DNA of 64,000 nt from Eremomyces bilateralis CBS 781.70 (Eukaryota > Ascomycota > Dothideomycetes > Eremomycetales > Eremomycetaceae). A program made the position numbers and the translations under genes. The notes below the pieces were generated by a model. It saw nothing but the letters and a program-made list of their open reading frames with translations, had not been told where the DNA came from and searched no databases. Position 1 is the first letter of the stretch; each line of letters starts with the position of its first letter. Location of the stretch: contig NW_022985069.1 of the NCBI RefSeq assembly GCF_010015585.1, positions 219,479 through 283,478 on the forward strand, read 5' to 3'. Of the stretch, positions 24,989-35,033 are shown piece after piece.

Positions 24989-26836
24989 TGAAGCTGTAGC
25001 GTCGAATACTTGTTCTCTCGCCTAGTTGGCTATTTAGGTTTGGTTTTCGGTCTTTTCGAGTTTTGATGAAACGAGCGTAATGAGTTATGGCGCATGTACA
25101 GGCTGATGGAGCAGTCTTCCGCTACTAGATATGGCCAGGATTTTTCGGCGATATGGGTCTAAGATCATGGTATGACACGCCCCAACGATGGATGACGCTT
25201 GATATGGGACGATTCGTTTAGACGATCCGACCGGACCTCATTTTCCGGCTTTGTTATCGGCTAACGCATGTACGGGAGAGGAATAATTAATAGTACATCC
25301 CTCAAACTCATAATATCTCTAAAGGAAAACGGGGATCAGTACTGCCACCATAGACAGTGATTGGGAGTCAGTACGTTTGCAATATATTGTAAAATTGATC
25401 CAATGGAGTGTCCGACGCCTCTCTACCAACAAGCACCGAGTTTACTGTCAACGTGAGAGTAATCTCGAGATTTATCTCCTACCTTTCATAGAAAGACTCG
25501 TTCTGTTCAAAGCAGAGGCTATGCGAACCTCTCCCTGATTCAGTCGTACCTGATCCACTTGGGATCTAGGCCATCATCCACTGCGCTCTTTATGTTCTGC
25601 TAGTTCTGCACGGCATCCTTCAGGGTTTTTGTAACAGACATGTCATGCTTCCTTCACATGACAGTCGGGGCACTTGTCCATATCAACCAGTCGCTCTTCT
25701 TTCTTGCATTCGCTACCCTTCCGGACGAAGTTGTCACGGTTGTGAGCACAGGAGTAGTCGATTTGGTAACGACATATTGTTGTGACCACTGGTGGTTTGG
25801 GTCGACTCACTGCAGGGGGAAACGCTTGTCCAGTGCTAATGAGGCAAGAAAATGACTGTTGAGGCGTCGGCTATAGTCCTACACTAACAAGCAGGAGGAT
25901 TGCGAGATAATTATACTCTAATGCGAGTCATCCATTGACTGGAACTCCATTCCCATGCTAGACAGTCTGTACCCTTTCTCGCAATGTCACTGTGACTCGG
26001 TGCTTCCTTTATCTATCAGTCCCTCAGAAAAGTGCCCAGGACTTCCTAATCTTCCCAGGCGTATTCATACATATGCTCCACATCAGTGAACCAGCACGCC
26101 TCTATACGGCAGGCTTTTACTAGGCACAAATGGAATGGTTTCTCCAGATTGTCGTCGCAGAGATGGGACTTTGATTCATCTATCAGCTCCCCAGGTTGTT
26201 TACAGTCGCAGTTTTCCTGCACGAGGAACCGCGTGGGGTGGAGCAGGCCCATTGGATTATTTAGTAACACATCGTTATCGTTTCAGGTGTGGGGATCGAT
26301 GGTAGGTTTTGGAACCGACTTGCTGGTATACTAGGGTCAATGGGAGGTTCGATCAGTGAATGTGCCAGTCTGAGTAGTGCCTGTCATGACTGTTGTCCCT
26401 GAGTTTTTATACCTGGCCATTCTACGTTTCTCCAGATACTTTGTCCTAGTTATACTGGCATTCCGGTAGTCATATCTTGGTTTTACATGTGCGTGTGGGG
26501 CTATGACTGTCTGTGATGATGAGTATTCCAATATTTAGGCACTTCAAGTGAGATTACTTCCAATACACGCGAACCTTTATTTTATTCTTTCAGGAGAAAA
26601 GTCCTATAACACAGTATTAAATCTTCCAGATAATTAACTAGCAAGCACCGAGCTACATTCACGTAATCATCAATTATATTTCTAATTGTCCATTGGCCAC
26701 ACTCACTAGCACTGAACCTACTTCCACACAGACAGAGTTCTTCCGTACACTACCACCCTCTAGATCCAACTTATACCGCATAACAAATAAGTCCTGGATA
26801 TTCTGAGCCAGTACTCCGAACCAGTCACAAAGAAGA
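24989..26836. other. Gene-poor, AT-rich intergenic region
   Basis: Apart from one weak minus-strand candidate (26046-26252), I see only short frames. Composition is AT-rich relative to the flanks, in keeping with old, decayed or rapidly evolving DNA. No intact transposase, terminal repeat or RNA gene was recognised. Confidence 0.45.
26046..26252 (-). CDS. Possible small Cys-containing protein, unknown
   Basis: An open frame of 68 codons from ATG 26252 (the frame extends to 26270 only with a GTG). Six cysteines lie in the pattern CxC ... C ... C ... C ... C (ENCDCKQPG, SHLCDD, HLCLVKACRIEACW). No domain is recognised. It lies near two small Cys-rich ORFs but does not have their MC...CGH start. 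It could be a chance frame in AT-rich DNA or a 3' exon of a longer gene. Confidence 0.25.
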   Translation of the reverse strand: MGLLHPTRFLVQENCDCKQPGELIDESKSHLCDDNLEKPFHLCLVKACRIEACWFTDVEHMYEYAWED

Positions 26837-27061
26837 ATGTGTTATTCTATGGTCTTCCATCGTTGCGGACATCGGTTCAATACAGATCAATTGACTCGCT
26901 GCGCGTGTCACAACTTTGCCAGCGCCATGGTTGATTATTGTGATGATTGCATAAGAGAACGGTCAAATCTCCACAGAATCTTGAAGGGACCCACCAATGG
27001 GGCCACCAACGGAACCATTCGGGAGGCAGTCAACGGTTCCCAAGGGTTCCCAATGGTGTGA
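26837..27061 (+). CDS. Small Cys-rich protein of the MC...CGH type
   Basis: A single-exon frame of 74 codons. The first 40 residues have C2, C10, G11-H12, C22, C24, C35 and C38, a spacing that looks like a small metal-binding fold. The same spacing recurs in the minus-strand ORF at 27927-28088, and such conservation between two ORFs 1 kb apart argues that both are or were real genes. The C-terminal half has a short repeated GATNGT/PTNGATNG flavour and no domain. Small fungal proteins with an MC...CGH start are known as uncharacterised hypotheticals; no function is established to my knowledge. No signal peptide is seen. Confidence 0.5.
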   Translation: MCYSMVFHRCGHRFNTDQLTRCACHNFASAMVDYCDDCIRERSNLHRILKGPTNGATNGTIREAVNGSQGFPMV

Positions 27062-27926
27062 ACCACACAGCGTCCAATGATAGACCTAGTTCTACTTCGA
27101 AGACTTGATTGACTTATCAATCGTGGGGACCGACTTGGATCAAATGGGATTTGACAAGAATGGAAGGATTACACAGGCACTGGGGCCTCAACAATGCTTT
27201 ATACCTTCTATTTCAATACTGTAGTCCGGGGGATGGAGAGCAATTCTAAGTCTCGGATGTTAAGCTCAATTATTCAAGTTTAAATCGATACTGAGTAGCA
27301 CTAATATGACTAGTCCCTAGAGGTGAATCCAAGTTCTATAAGGCACCGTGTGGGCATAGTGTGAGGGGAAATTAAAATACTTCAAGCCTGATCACAGTGA
27401 TCTATATCTAAATATGACTTGGCTAAACAAATAATACGGTATTTAAGCCCCTTAGGTCCTTCTGTAATGATTGTCAGTGCTGCTGCTCCATACGAACTGA
27501 ATTTCGATGACGATCAAAGTTAACATTATTGTAAACGAGTGAAGTATTTTTTTCTTGATCATATAATTACGTGTAGGAACTGCTAGGAGTCATGCTGGAT
27601 CATTTTTGTTAGAGTCCCAATTGTCCCCCAGGATATGGAAGAGTCACAATCTGCTAGCATGATTTACCTTCTCCGAAAAGAGGCATAATGTTATGTCGCT
27701 CACAGAGGGCGGTAGAATTTAGTATCAGAATATTCCCATGCAGTTTGGGGTTGACAAGATTAAGTTGCTATTTCATCCTATGAGATACACCATCGATTAC
27801 ATGTGATCAGCTGTCCCATTTCGACACCATAATCTTCTCCATATTCAGCCTCCTATTGGCTTTCATGAGATACAGTAGGATTGGAAGCATCCTAATACAG
27901 GTCTTCAATATCCGCGGAGACTTGAC
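27062..27926. other. AT-rich intergenic spacer
   Basis: This 865-base stretch between the two small Cys-rich ORFs is AT-rich and has only short frames with no domain. It may contain promoters for the flanking ORFs. Confidence 0.4.
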
Positions 27927-28088
27927 CTATCTTTGCGTCTCATCATTATCACCATATACCTGTTTTACGGGCGCACAAATGGAACATAGCCTGGCTCTAA
28001 TGATATCCATATCGCTCTTGCATGGACAGGTTGGGTGGCGGGCATCTTCCTTGTGCCCACACTCATACGTGACGTGGAAGTCGCACAT
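27927..28088 (-). CDS. Small Cys-rich protein of the MC...CGH type, second copy
   Basis: From ATG 28088 a 53-codon frame has C2, C10, G11-H12, C21, C23, C35 and C38, matching the plus-strand ORF at 26837 nearly position for position (one residue shift in the middle pair). The frame is open upstream to 28553, but the conserved start motif marks the likely ATG, unless upstream exons exist. The tail after C38 is short and charged. Function is unknown; zinc binding is an inference from the Cys/His spacing. The two copies are oppositely oriented. Confidence 0.5.
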   Translation of the reverse strand: MCDFHVTYECGHKEDARHPTCPCKSDMDIIRARLCSICAPVKQVYGDNDETQR

Positions 28089-29020
28089 CGCGGCAATGAA
28101 ATCCTGGGGTATTAGAGTCGGGGAGCTGAGTACGCGAGAACGTGAGAGGTGCTTGCTGAATAAGGATCCAACCACTGCGGGTGCCGAGCAAAAGGTATAT
28201 GTACTCCTTAAAGTGCAGGTGGTGGATGCTGAAGCAGCGAAAGTAGAAGGAGAGTGGAGTTTCATGACTTTATAAGAGCCAGTCGAGGATGTGAAGAACT
28301 TAAGGGCAGGTATGACTTTTGCAGTGACTTCCGTCAATGACTCACAATGGATATCATAATTAACGAGACATAGGATTTGCGACTCATTGGGACTCTGAAC
28401 AAAAGCTCGTGATATGCTTCCTTCACAGACTTGGGTGCAGCATCTAGAGTTGAGGTCACAGTCCATATGGCATTTTACAGAAGCATGATTTCTCGACAAC
28501 ACATTTGGATTCGAGTTGGCTATAATGATTGTTTGCCAATGACTTAAAACCATCGGAATAAGTCGGCGGACATAGAAAGCTCGTTCTCCCTAATTGAAAT
28601 CGAATTCGAAAGACAGGCGGATAAATGTGACAGATACGTACTCAGTACGGAATATAACTGGACCCCATTCAGGGGAAGATCAGCAACGAAGCGAAAAGCT
28701 CGTGAGTTCTGAGTGAGTGAGACTGTGAGTGAGTCGCGCTCAGTCAGCATGGTCCAGCGGACGGCAAGCACTAACAATGTCGATTCTGGGGATGGGCTCC
28801 ATTATTGTCTTTGAACCCCCCAACGTGAAAATCGCTTTCATTCATCAAGTCTACCGGTATTGAAACGCCCAGCCCACTTGTCCTTGGCCTCATGATCCGA
28901 GGTCAACAATAGGAGTTTCTTCCATGACTAACTAAGCTGTGTTCGAGGGGGCACGGCAGTCCGGTCTCCTTCACAGCTGATGTAACAGATAATCGGCTTG
29001 CACTGCGCCTTTGGCAAGCC
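28089..29020. other. Intergenic region upstream of the phosphatase
   Basis: Only short frames. A minus-strand part near 28440-28520 has Cys codons (SCFCKMP-like) in a frame broken by stops and could be a decayed relative of the nearby Cys-rich ORFs, but this is weak. The 3' part should hold the phosphatase promoter. Confidence 0.4.
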
Positions 29021-30895
29021 ATGACACGACGATTGGTGCGCATGCTCGCCTCCCTGGAATGGAGGATCGTGGGATATCGGCTAACTGGAGGATTTTTAGG
29101 TGCGCGCAAGCGTCAACCTCGGGGTACTCCTCGTCGTTATCCTCACCCTTATTTTCTTCCTCGACAACCGCTACCGAGTCCTCCCCAACTCCATCCACAG
29201 TCACCTTCCCCTCCACCACCCCGGCCTCGTGATCACCGACCTCACGATCAAGACCTGCAACAAGGCCAACCCATTGTCATCATGCCGCCTCGACCCAGAT
29301 GAATGGCACCGCATCGAGAAAGACCTTTACCTCGGATCCAGCTGGACCAAGCAGGCGTTTGTGCACATCCGTTCCGCGCGCGAAGAGGAACTGGGCCTCA
29401 AAGATATGGTTGTCATGGACGTGCGGGTGGGGAGGTTGGATCCGTCGGTGGGTGAAAAAGGGCAGGAGAACCAGAAATGGGAGTCCCGGCCGGGCGGCGT
29501 GTGGATCAAACTCAGTTCCAAGCGGCATGACAGCGATTCCAAGAAGGCGGTCACGGCGGTGGAGGTGCTCTTCGGTGCCGATGCGGCCGACCCGCGACCG
29601 AGCTGGGAGCTCAAACCACCGTTATTGCTGGACATGTCGTTAGAGGCGGCCACCCCTCGACTCACTGTCCAAAGAGGTTCAACTCCAAGAACTATTGAGA
29701 AGCCCACTCCTCGCGTGCGGAGAGACGGGCGGTTCAAGATCATGCAGGTGGCCGATATCCATTTCAGCACGGGAATGGGCGCGTGTAGAGACCCGGAACC
29801 GCCGGAACCGCATGGTGGAAGGTGCGAGGCGGATCCAAGGACTCTTGAGTTCCTCGGCAAGATGCTTGACACGGAGAAGCCAGACTTGGTTATCTTGAGC
29901 GGTGACCAAGTGAATGGCGAGACGGCACCGGACGCACAGACCGTATGTATCCCGTTTGCGACGATTGTCAGATGGGCGCTAACAAGCAGCCAGGCCATCC
30001 TAAAGTTCGCGGATATCTTCATCCAGCGCCAAATTCCGTTCGCAACCATATTTGGAAACCACGATGACTTTGAAAAATCCTCCCTCTCCCGCCAAGCGCA
30101 GATGTCATTGATCCATGCTCTACCCTTTTCGCTCAGCGAGGCTGGGCCGGCTACCGTCTCCGGCGTTGGCAACTACTACGTCGAAGTTCTTGCGCCCGGC
30201 ACCAGCACGCACTCCGCGCTTACCATCTACCTCCTCGATTCCCACGGCCACAGCGGGAACGAGGGCTACGACTACATCAAAGAAGACCAAATCAAGTGGT
30301 TCAAAGCTACCTCCCGCGCGCTGAAAGATCAGCATAAGAAATATACCCACATCCATCTAGACATGGCGTTCATCCACATCCCCCTCCCCGAGTACCGAGA
30401 GGTCGGGAAACCGGTGCAAGGCTCCGTGACGGCGGGCGGGGACGACCAAAATAATGGCCAGGTAGTTTTCGGCGACTGGAAAGAGCCCGTCATGGCGCCG
30501 AATAAGAACACGGGTTTCCGCGATGCTCTCCTCGAAGAAGGAATCAGCGTTCTCAGCGTCGGACAGTAGGTGCCATTACCCCTTCAAAATCCTTCTCACT
30601 AACCTATCCCAGCGACCATGCGAACTCCTTCTGCGGCATCTCCTCCAAGCCTAACGGCGAAGAACCGACCTCATCCCACGACCAGCGCACCATGTCCAAG
30701 AACATGTGGCTCTGCTACGGCGGTGGGGCTGGGCTCGGTGGCTACGGCGGCTACGGCGGATATCGTCGACGGGTCCGGTTCTTCGAGCTGGACGCCAACG
30801 ACGGCGGCATCAGCACGTGGTCGAGATTGGAGCACGGCGACCGTGGCAAGTTCGAAGATCATGTCTTGGTCGAGGGAGGGCAGGTGGTGGTGTAA
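29021..30895 (+). CDS. Calcineurin-like phosphoesterase, Dcr2/Sia1 type
   Basis: Model: join(29021..29035, 29100..29942, 29994..30565, 30613..30895), 570 residues. Exon 1 encodes only MTRRL; a 64-nt intron with GCTAAC and TTTTTAG joins it to VRASVNLGV. The N-terminus then forms a membrane anchor (residues ~8-25) followed by NRYRVLP. The metallophosphatase motifs are present: VADIHF (DxH), SGDQVNG (GDxx), GNHDD, and a late HIPLPEY plus SVGHDHAN (GHxH-like). The second intron (51 nt, GTATGT, GCTAAC, CAG) also reads through in frame. Yeast Dcr2 dephosphorylates Sic1 and affects the unfolded-protein response; Sia1 is linked to Pma1 activation. Substrate here is unknown. It is probably a secretory-membrane or vacuolar enzyme. 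Confidence 0.9.
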
Positions 30896-32060
30896 CTGCT
30901 CCGATGTATATATTCATGCTGGGACCGGAGCGTGTCAGTTTTGGCAAGGCGTTTAGGATCGAGGCCATCTGGAGACGGCGGGGATACCATGGATGGGGCC
31001 GTTCGTGTTCTTACTTGTTGTTATGAGTCAGACTTCACACTTAGGACAGATATCTGGTCTTTTCAACTCTATATTCCCCCACGTGACTTAACCGGACTTC
31101 GTTCTTTGCGCTCGAAGAGGTCGATGTCGTTGACAACAAAGTTACCAAGGGGAGGAGCATAGTCAAGCGTCGATGTCTAATTGGTCGGTTGACACCCCCA
31201 ATATTTCCGAGAAAGGGTACCCGTAGGAACTAAGAACGAAGGACCTCAACTCCTTTCTGCACATGAATGTATGCCACAAGCTGATAGGCGTGTGTATTGC
31301 AATATGTCTTGTAACAACCAATCTTTCCGTCCTTCTTTCCATTGTCCTTTTTACTGCACATGTCAAATATCTACTACGTACTAGGTCCAGAGCAAGAAGT
31401 TAGACGAGTCAATATTCCCCCTGCTCCAAATGAGCTAGCGTCATCCCCAACGCACGGGATCATCCGTCGCATGGAGCTTGCGCGGCTTGGCTGGACTCCG
31501 TTGGTGATCTTACGCATCCTTGCTGGGTTATTAGGAATAACAAGGAAGAACTCCACCGCTCTCACGCTCTCCGGGCGTGATGCGGGCGCCTATTGGCCAA
31601 CCCACCCCCGCCTCTCGCTGTATCTCGTCTGTACCTCCAGCCTGTCAGAACGCCCCGCTGCTCTCTTGCCGCCCACCACCGCGCCGTATCACACACCCCT
31701 AAGACCATACCGTTCGTCTGGGAGACGATGCGTGCGGCCGGATTGACGACCCTCGTCGCCTTTAAGAATGAGGGACTTCCCAGTATGCTGACTTGGCGAG
31801 AGATCTCGATCCCCTCTGCGCGACACGTACCGTAATATCGCTGATACCAGGATTCTCCCTCCGACACAGCAGGACTGACGGAGAGTACAAGAGGAGGAGT
31901 GGGAGTTTGACTAGGGCTCATGCAAAAACTTGCTTTGGAGTCGTACCGTTGACTGGGTGTCCTTCCAGCACTGCCGCCGCTTTAAACTCGCCCGACCATC
32001 TGATATCGAGACGAGACACGCAAGAGGCAGATATTGCCGTCTCGGGAAACCTTTCGCACA
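30896..32060. other. 1.2-kb intergenic region
   Basis: Contains the phosphatase 3' end and the promoter of the membrane protein gene. Frames at 31342-31921 overlap on both strands and lack domains. No other feature was recognised. Confidence 0.45.
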
Positions 32061-33100
32061 ATGCACTTCTTCCCCTCGAAGAAGTGGCGGACGCCCTTAA
32101 TCCTCTGGGGACTCATGGTCATCGAACTAGCTCTGACGATACCAATCCTCGCGCTCTTCGGTATCGCGGCTCCGGATTTATATCGGACGAAGCTATGGCA
32201 GGAGGGAGCCGATCAAGGCTTCAACAGCGACCCGAAGGCGGGTTTATATGCCGCGGCCAACTACAGGTCGTATAAGACGCCGTTGATATGGAGTCAATTG
32301 TAAGTGGCGCTTTACCATGCGATGGTGCGATTCAAGCACCGCCCAAGTAGTTCGAAACTCCGAATTAATCTTCAGCAGCCTCACGAACTTCAATCTCGTC
32401 GCCTCCGTCCTCGGTCTATTCCTCCTCCTCACCAAAGGGACGATGCATGTCCTCCATGCATTCGTCCCGGTTATCTCCGTTATCGTCCACAGCGCTTTGG
32501 TCGGGGTCTATGCCTACAGTGTGTACGGTCAGTCGTCCAAAGACCTCTCCGACCCACGTCATCCGCAGAAAGGCCTGGCATGGTATATCACGAAGGACTG
32601 CAAGATTTCGTCGTACAATACCCTCAAAGGATACTGCATGCAAGCAAAAGTTGCATTCGTCCTCAGCTCTCTCATGCTGTACGTTTCCCCACCCCACCCC
32701 TCGCCCCTTCCAATCACTAACCCCGCCAACCAGCGCCCTCTACGCCCTCTACCTCGCCCTCAGCCTCTACAACTGCATCCCCACCGCCGCCCAAAAAGCC
32801 AAGCGCGCCGACATCCGCGCCCATCGCCACGAGCTGAAATCCCACCACGAGGAGCTCTCCGAGGCGCAGCAGTGGGAGCTGCGGAGTCTGCCCACCCCGG
32901 GCCTGCCGCCGGGGACGCCGAGCGCGAGCGGCGCCCCGCTGATGACGCCGCGGACGAACGCGTTCCATGCGCTGGGCGGGTCGAGGCCCGGGGAGCCGAC
33001 GCCGCCGACGCCGCCGGCGCAGCAGGCGGGGGGGTGGGGGTATCAGGGGGGTGGTATGTTGCCGTGGAGTAAGAGGGAGTTGCCATTGAGGGAGAAGTAG
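32061..33100 (+). CDS. Conserved fungal integral membrane protein, about four membrane spans
   Basis: Model: join(32061..32299, 32376..32678, 32734..33100), 302 residues. Hydrophobic segments lie at about 12-32 (LILWGLMVIELALTIP), 85-105 (NLVASVLGLFLLL), 108-130 (VLHAFVPVISVIVHSALVG) and 167-190 (VAFVLSSLMLALYALYLAL). A loop with DPRHPQKGLAWYI and YCMQAK follows the third. The C-terminal ~110 residues are hydrophilic and Pro/Gly-rich. This MARVEL-like four-helix layout occurs in many fungal plasma-membrane proteins annotated only as integral membrane proteins; no enzyme motif is visible. The first intron ends in a CAGCAG tandem acceptor (exon from 32376 or 32379). The C-rich to G-rich composition switch falls in exon 3. 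Confidence 0.8.
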
Positions 33101-33465
33101 GAGGATTTAGGGGGTTGGATGGGTCATTTGGATGTTCGGCGTTAGATGCTCATGAGGTGGGATAGGGCTGGGCGGAGTCCGATTGTCGGTGACGACGGAA
33201 GCGCAATGCATCACATGGTCCTTCCTGGAACGGGACCTTGCGAGATGCGATGATGATAAATACCTCCAAAATCTATCGGGCTGCTGATATTGAACGGATT
33301 TCTTTGGCATAAGTTCCTTTGAGCGCAGATATCCCACGCATGTCTATCTTTAATAATGAACATATATTTTTACACAAATCTCGCTGTTTTTGACAATATC
33401 GTACAGGTAGTGTTGCATACAGGGCGAGGGATGAGGAAATCGTCGGAGGATGCAAAAGCTGCCGG
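33101..33465. other. Convergent 3' spacer
   Basis: This 365-base stretch lies between the stop codons of the membrane protein (plus) and the tRNA methyltransferase (minus). I see no gene in it. Confidence 0.5.
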
Positions 33466-35033
33466 TCATGTTGAAGCTTTCCTCCAGATCCCGATAAACC
33501 CCCCTCCGGTCGTCATAGCACCCACCTTAGGTCTACAAACCCAAACCGTCTCCTCTTCCGTCCGATCCCTCCCACTCCCAACACCCCCCTCTCCCCCCTC
33601 TTCCGCACCATCCCCCTCTTCCCTCAACTTCTCCCTCTCCTTATCCTTCTCCCTCACCCTCACCCTCCTCAAATCCCATTCCCGCCCCCCACTCCCTCCA
33701 CTCCCACTCACAGCCTCCACCACCCGTTCCAACACCAACGGTAGCCCCTCCGCCCGCACCGCGTCGATCCCCCGACACAGCTGCGTAATACTCGGCACCC
33801 ACAGCGCCACCGGTGCGTCCCGCCGCAGCGCGCGCGCAACCGCCGGGAGGTGTGTTTCCGGGGAGGGGAGGTCGAGGACCGCGGCAGAAAGGAAACCTTC
33901 CTCGTCGCCGGCCACGTCCACAACTCCGTCTCCGTCCGTTGGTTCTCGGGTAGGAAGGGAGTCGAAGCGTCGCGCGAGGTACTCGGTCGGCGTGCAGACG
34001 TGGAAATCGACGTGCGGGTAGTAGATCCCCCGGCGGAAGGTGCGGACGATTTTGCGGGCGTGCTTTTGGAAGGTGGGGGCGCGGTCGCAGGAGTGGAGGA
34101 TGGCGTGGCGGGTGGATTTGTAGTGCGTGTAGGTTTGAAGGGTGGCGAGGGTGGCGGGGTCGGCGACGGGGTCGGAGACTTCGGAGGGGTTGGGTGGAGG
34201 GGGTTCTGAAGATGGGGGTAAAGGGGGTGAAGGCTCGGGGGTTTCGGCGGATGGCGGAGGAGATAGTTCGGATGATATGGAGGGGGTGGAGGGGTGTATT
34301 GGGGGGAGGACAGCAGCGTCGGTTCCTGGCTGTTGGGCTCGCTCGTGCGCAATTTCGAGTGCTAGTGGTGGTAGAGGGGGTGGAGGTGCGTTCCCAGCGG
34401 CGATGGCTCGCGCGAGATGGAGCGTCAACCCTCCCTGGCCGGTCCCAGCCTCGAGCACCTCGAACGGGGCGTCATTCTCGGCGCTGGGTGGCTCGACGTG
34501 GATATCCAGCAACGACACGATGAGATTCGCATCGCACGCGTAGATCTACCCCCCCATAGCATCCCGTCAGCCAACCGCAATTGTGCCGTCGTCGATCGCG
34601 TCGCAGAGGATCCTACTCACCGGCGTCACCTCCCGCGGCGTCAACCGCACGTACTCATCCAACGTCGGCGCATACACCCGATACGCCTCCTCGCGGCTGC
34701 TCCGCACCACGTCGCGCGGCCGCTTGCCGATGACGTCCTCATGGCGCAGTTGGCCGCGGTGAACGTTCTGCGACTTGGCGGGCTTCAAGGCTTTGAGGAG
34801 CTTGCCGTCGGCGGAGGGGCGGTTGACGGGGCGGATGAGGACGACGTCGTCTTCTGCGGAGTTTGTTAGAGGGACCGGTATGAGGAGGGGTTGGAGGTTT
34901 CCGTACCTTGGAATGGGCGGTCGATGGAGGAAAAGGAGCGGAGGTGATGGCAGAGAGGATAGAGGAGGGATGTTTGGCGGGTGGACAGCGATCTGTACGG
35001 CACGTTTAGCCTTGTGAGGCAATGGAGCCGCAT
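33466..35033 (-). CDS. Mitochondrial tRNA (adenine-58-N1)-methyltransferase, Trm61/TrmI-like
   Basis: Model: complement of 35033..34907, 34853..34621 and 34545..33466, 479 residues. Introns of 53 and 75 nt have GTACGG and GTGAGT donors. The N-terminus is Arg/Leu/Ser-rich without acids (MRLHCLTRLNVPYRSL), typical of a mitochondrial presequence. Then come the TrmI-family features VHRGQLRHEDVIGK, YRVYAPTLDEYV and REVTPIYACDANLI. SAM motif I, LEAGTGQGG, is at 151-159, and LDLPSPETHLP near residue 365 fits the family's catalytic DLPxP motif. m1A58 stabilises the T-loop fold of tRNAs. Unusually, about 120 residues rich in Pro/Ser/Glu separate motif I from the next recognisable block. The cytosolic Trm6-Trm61 pair would be separate genes. 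Confidence 0.82.
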
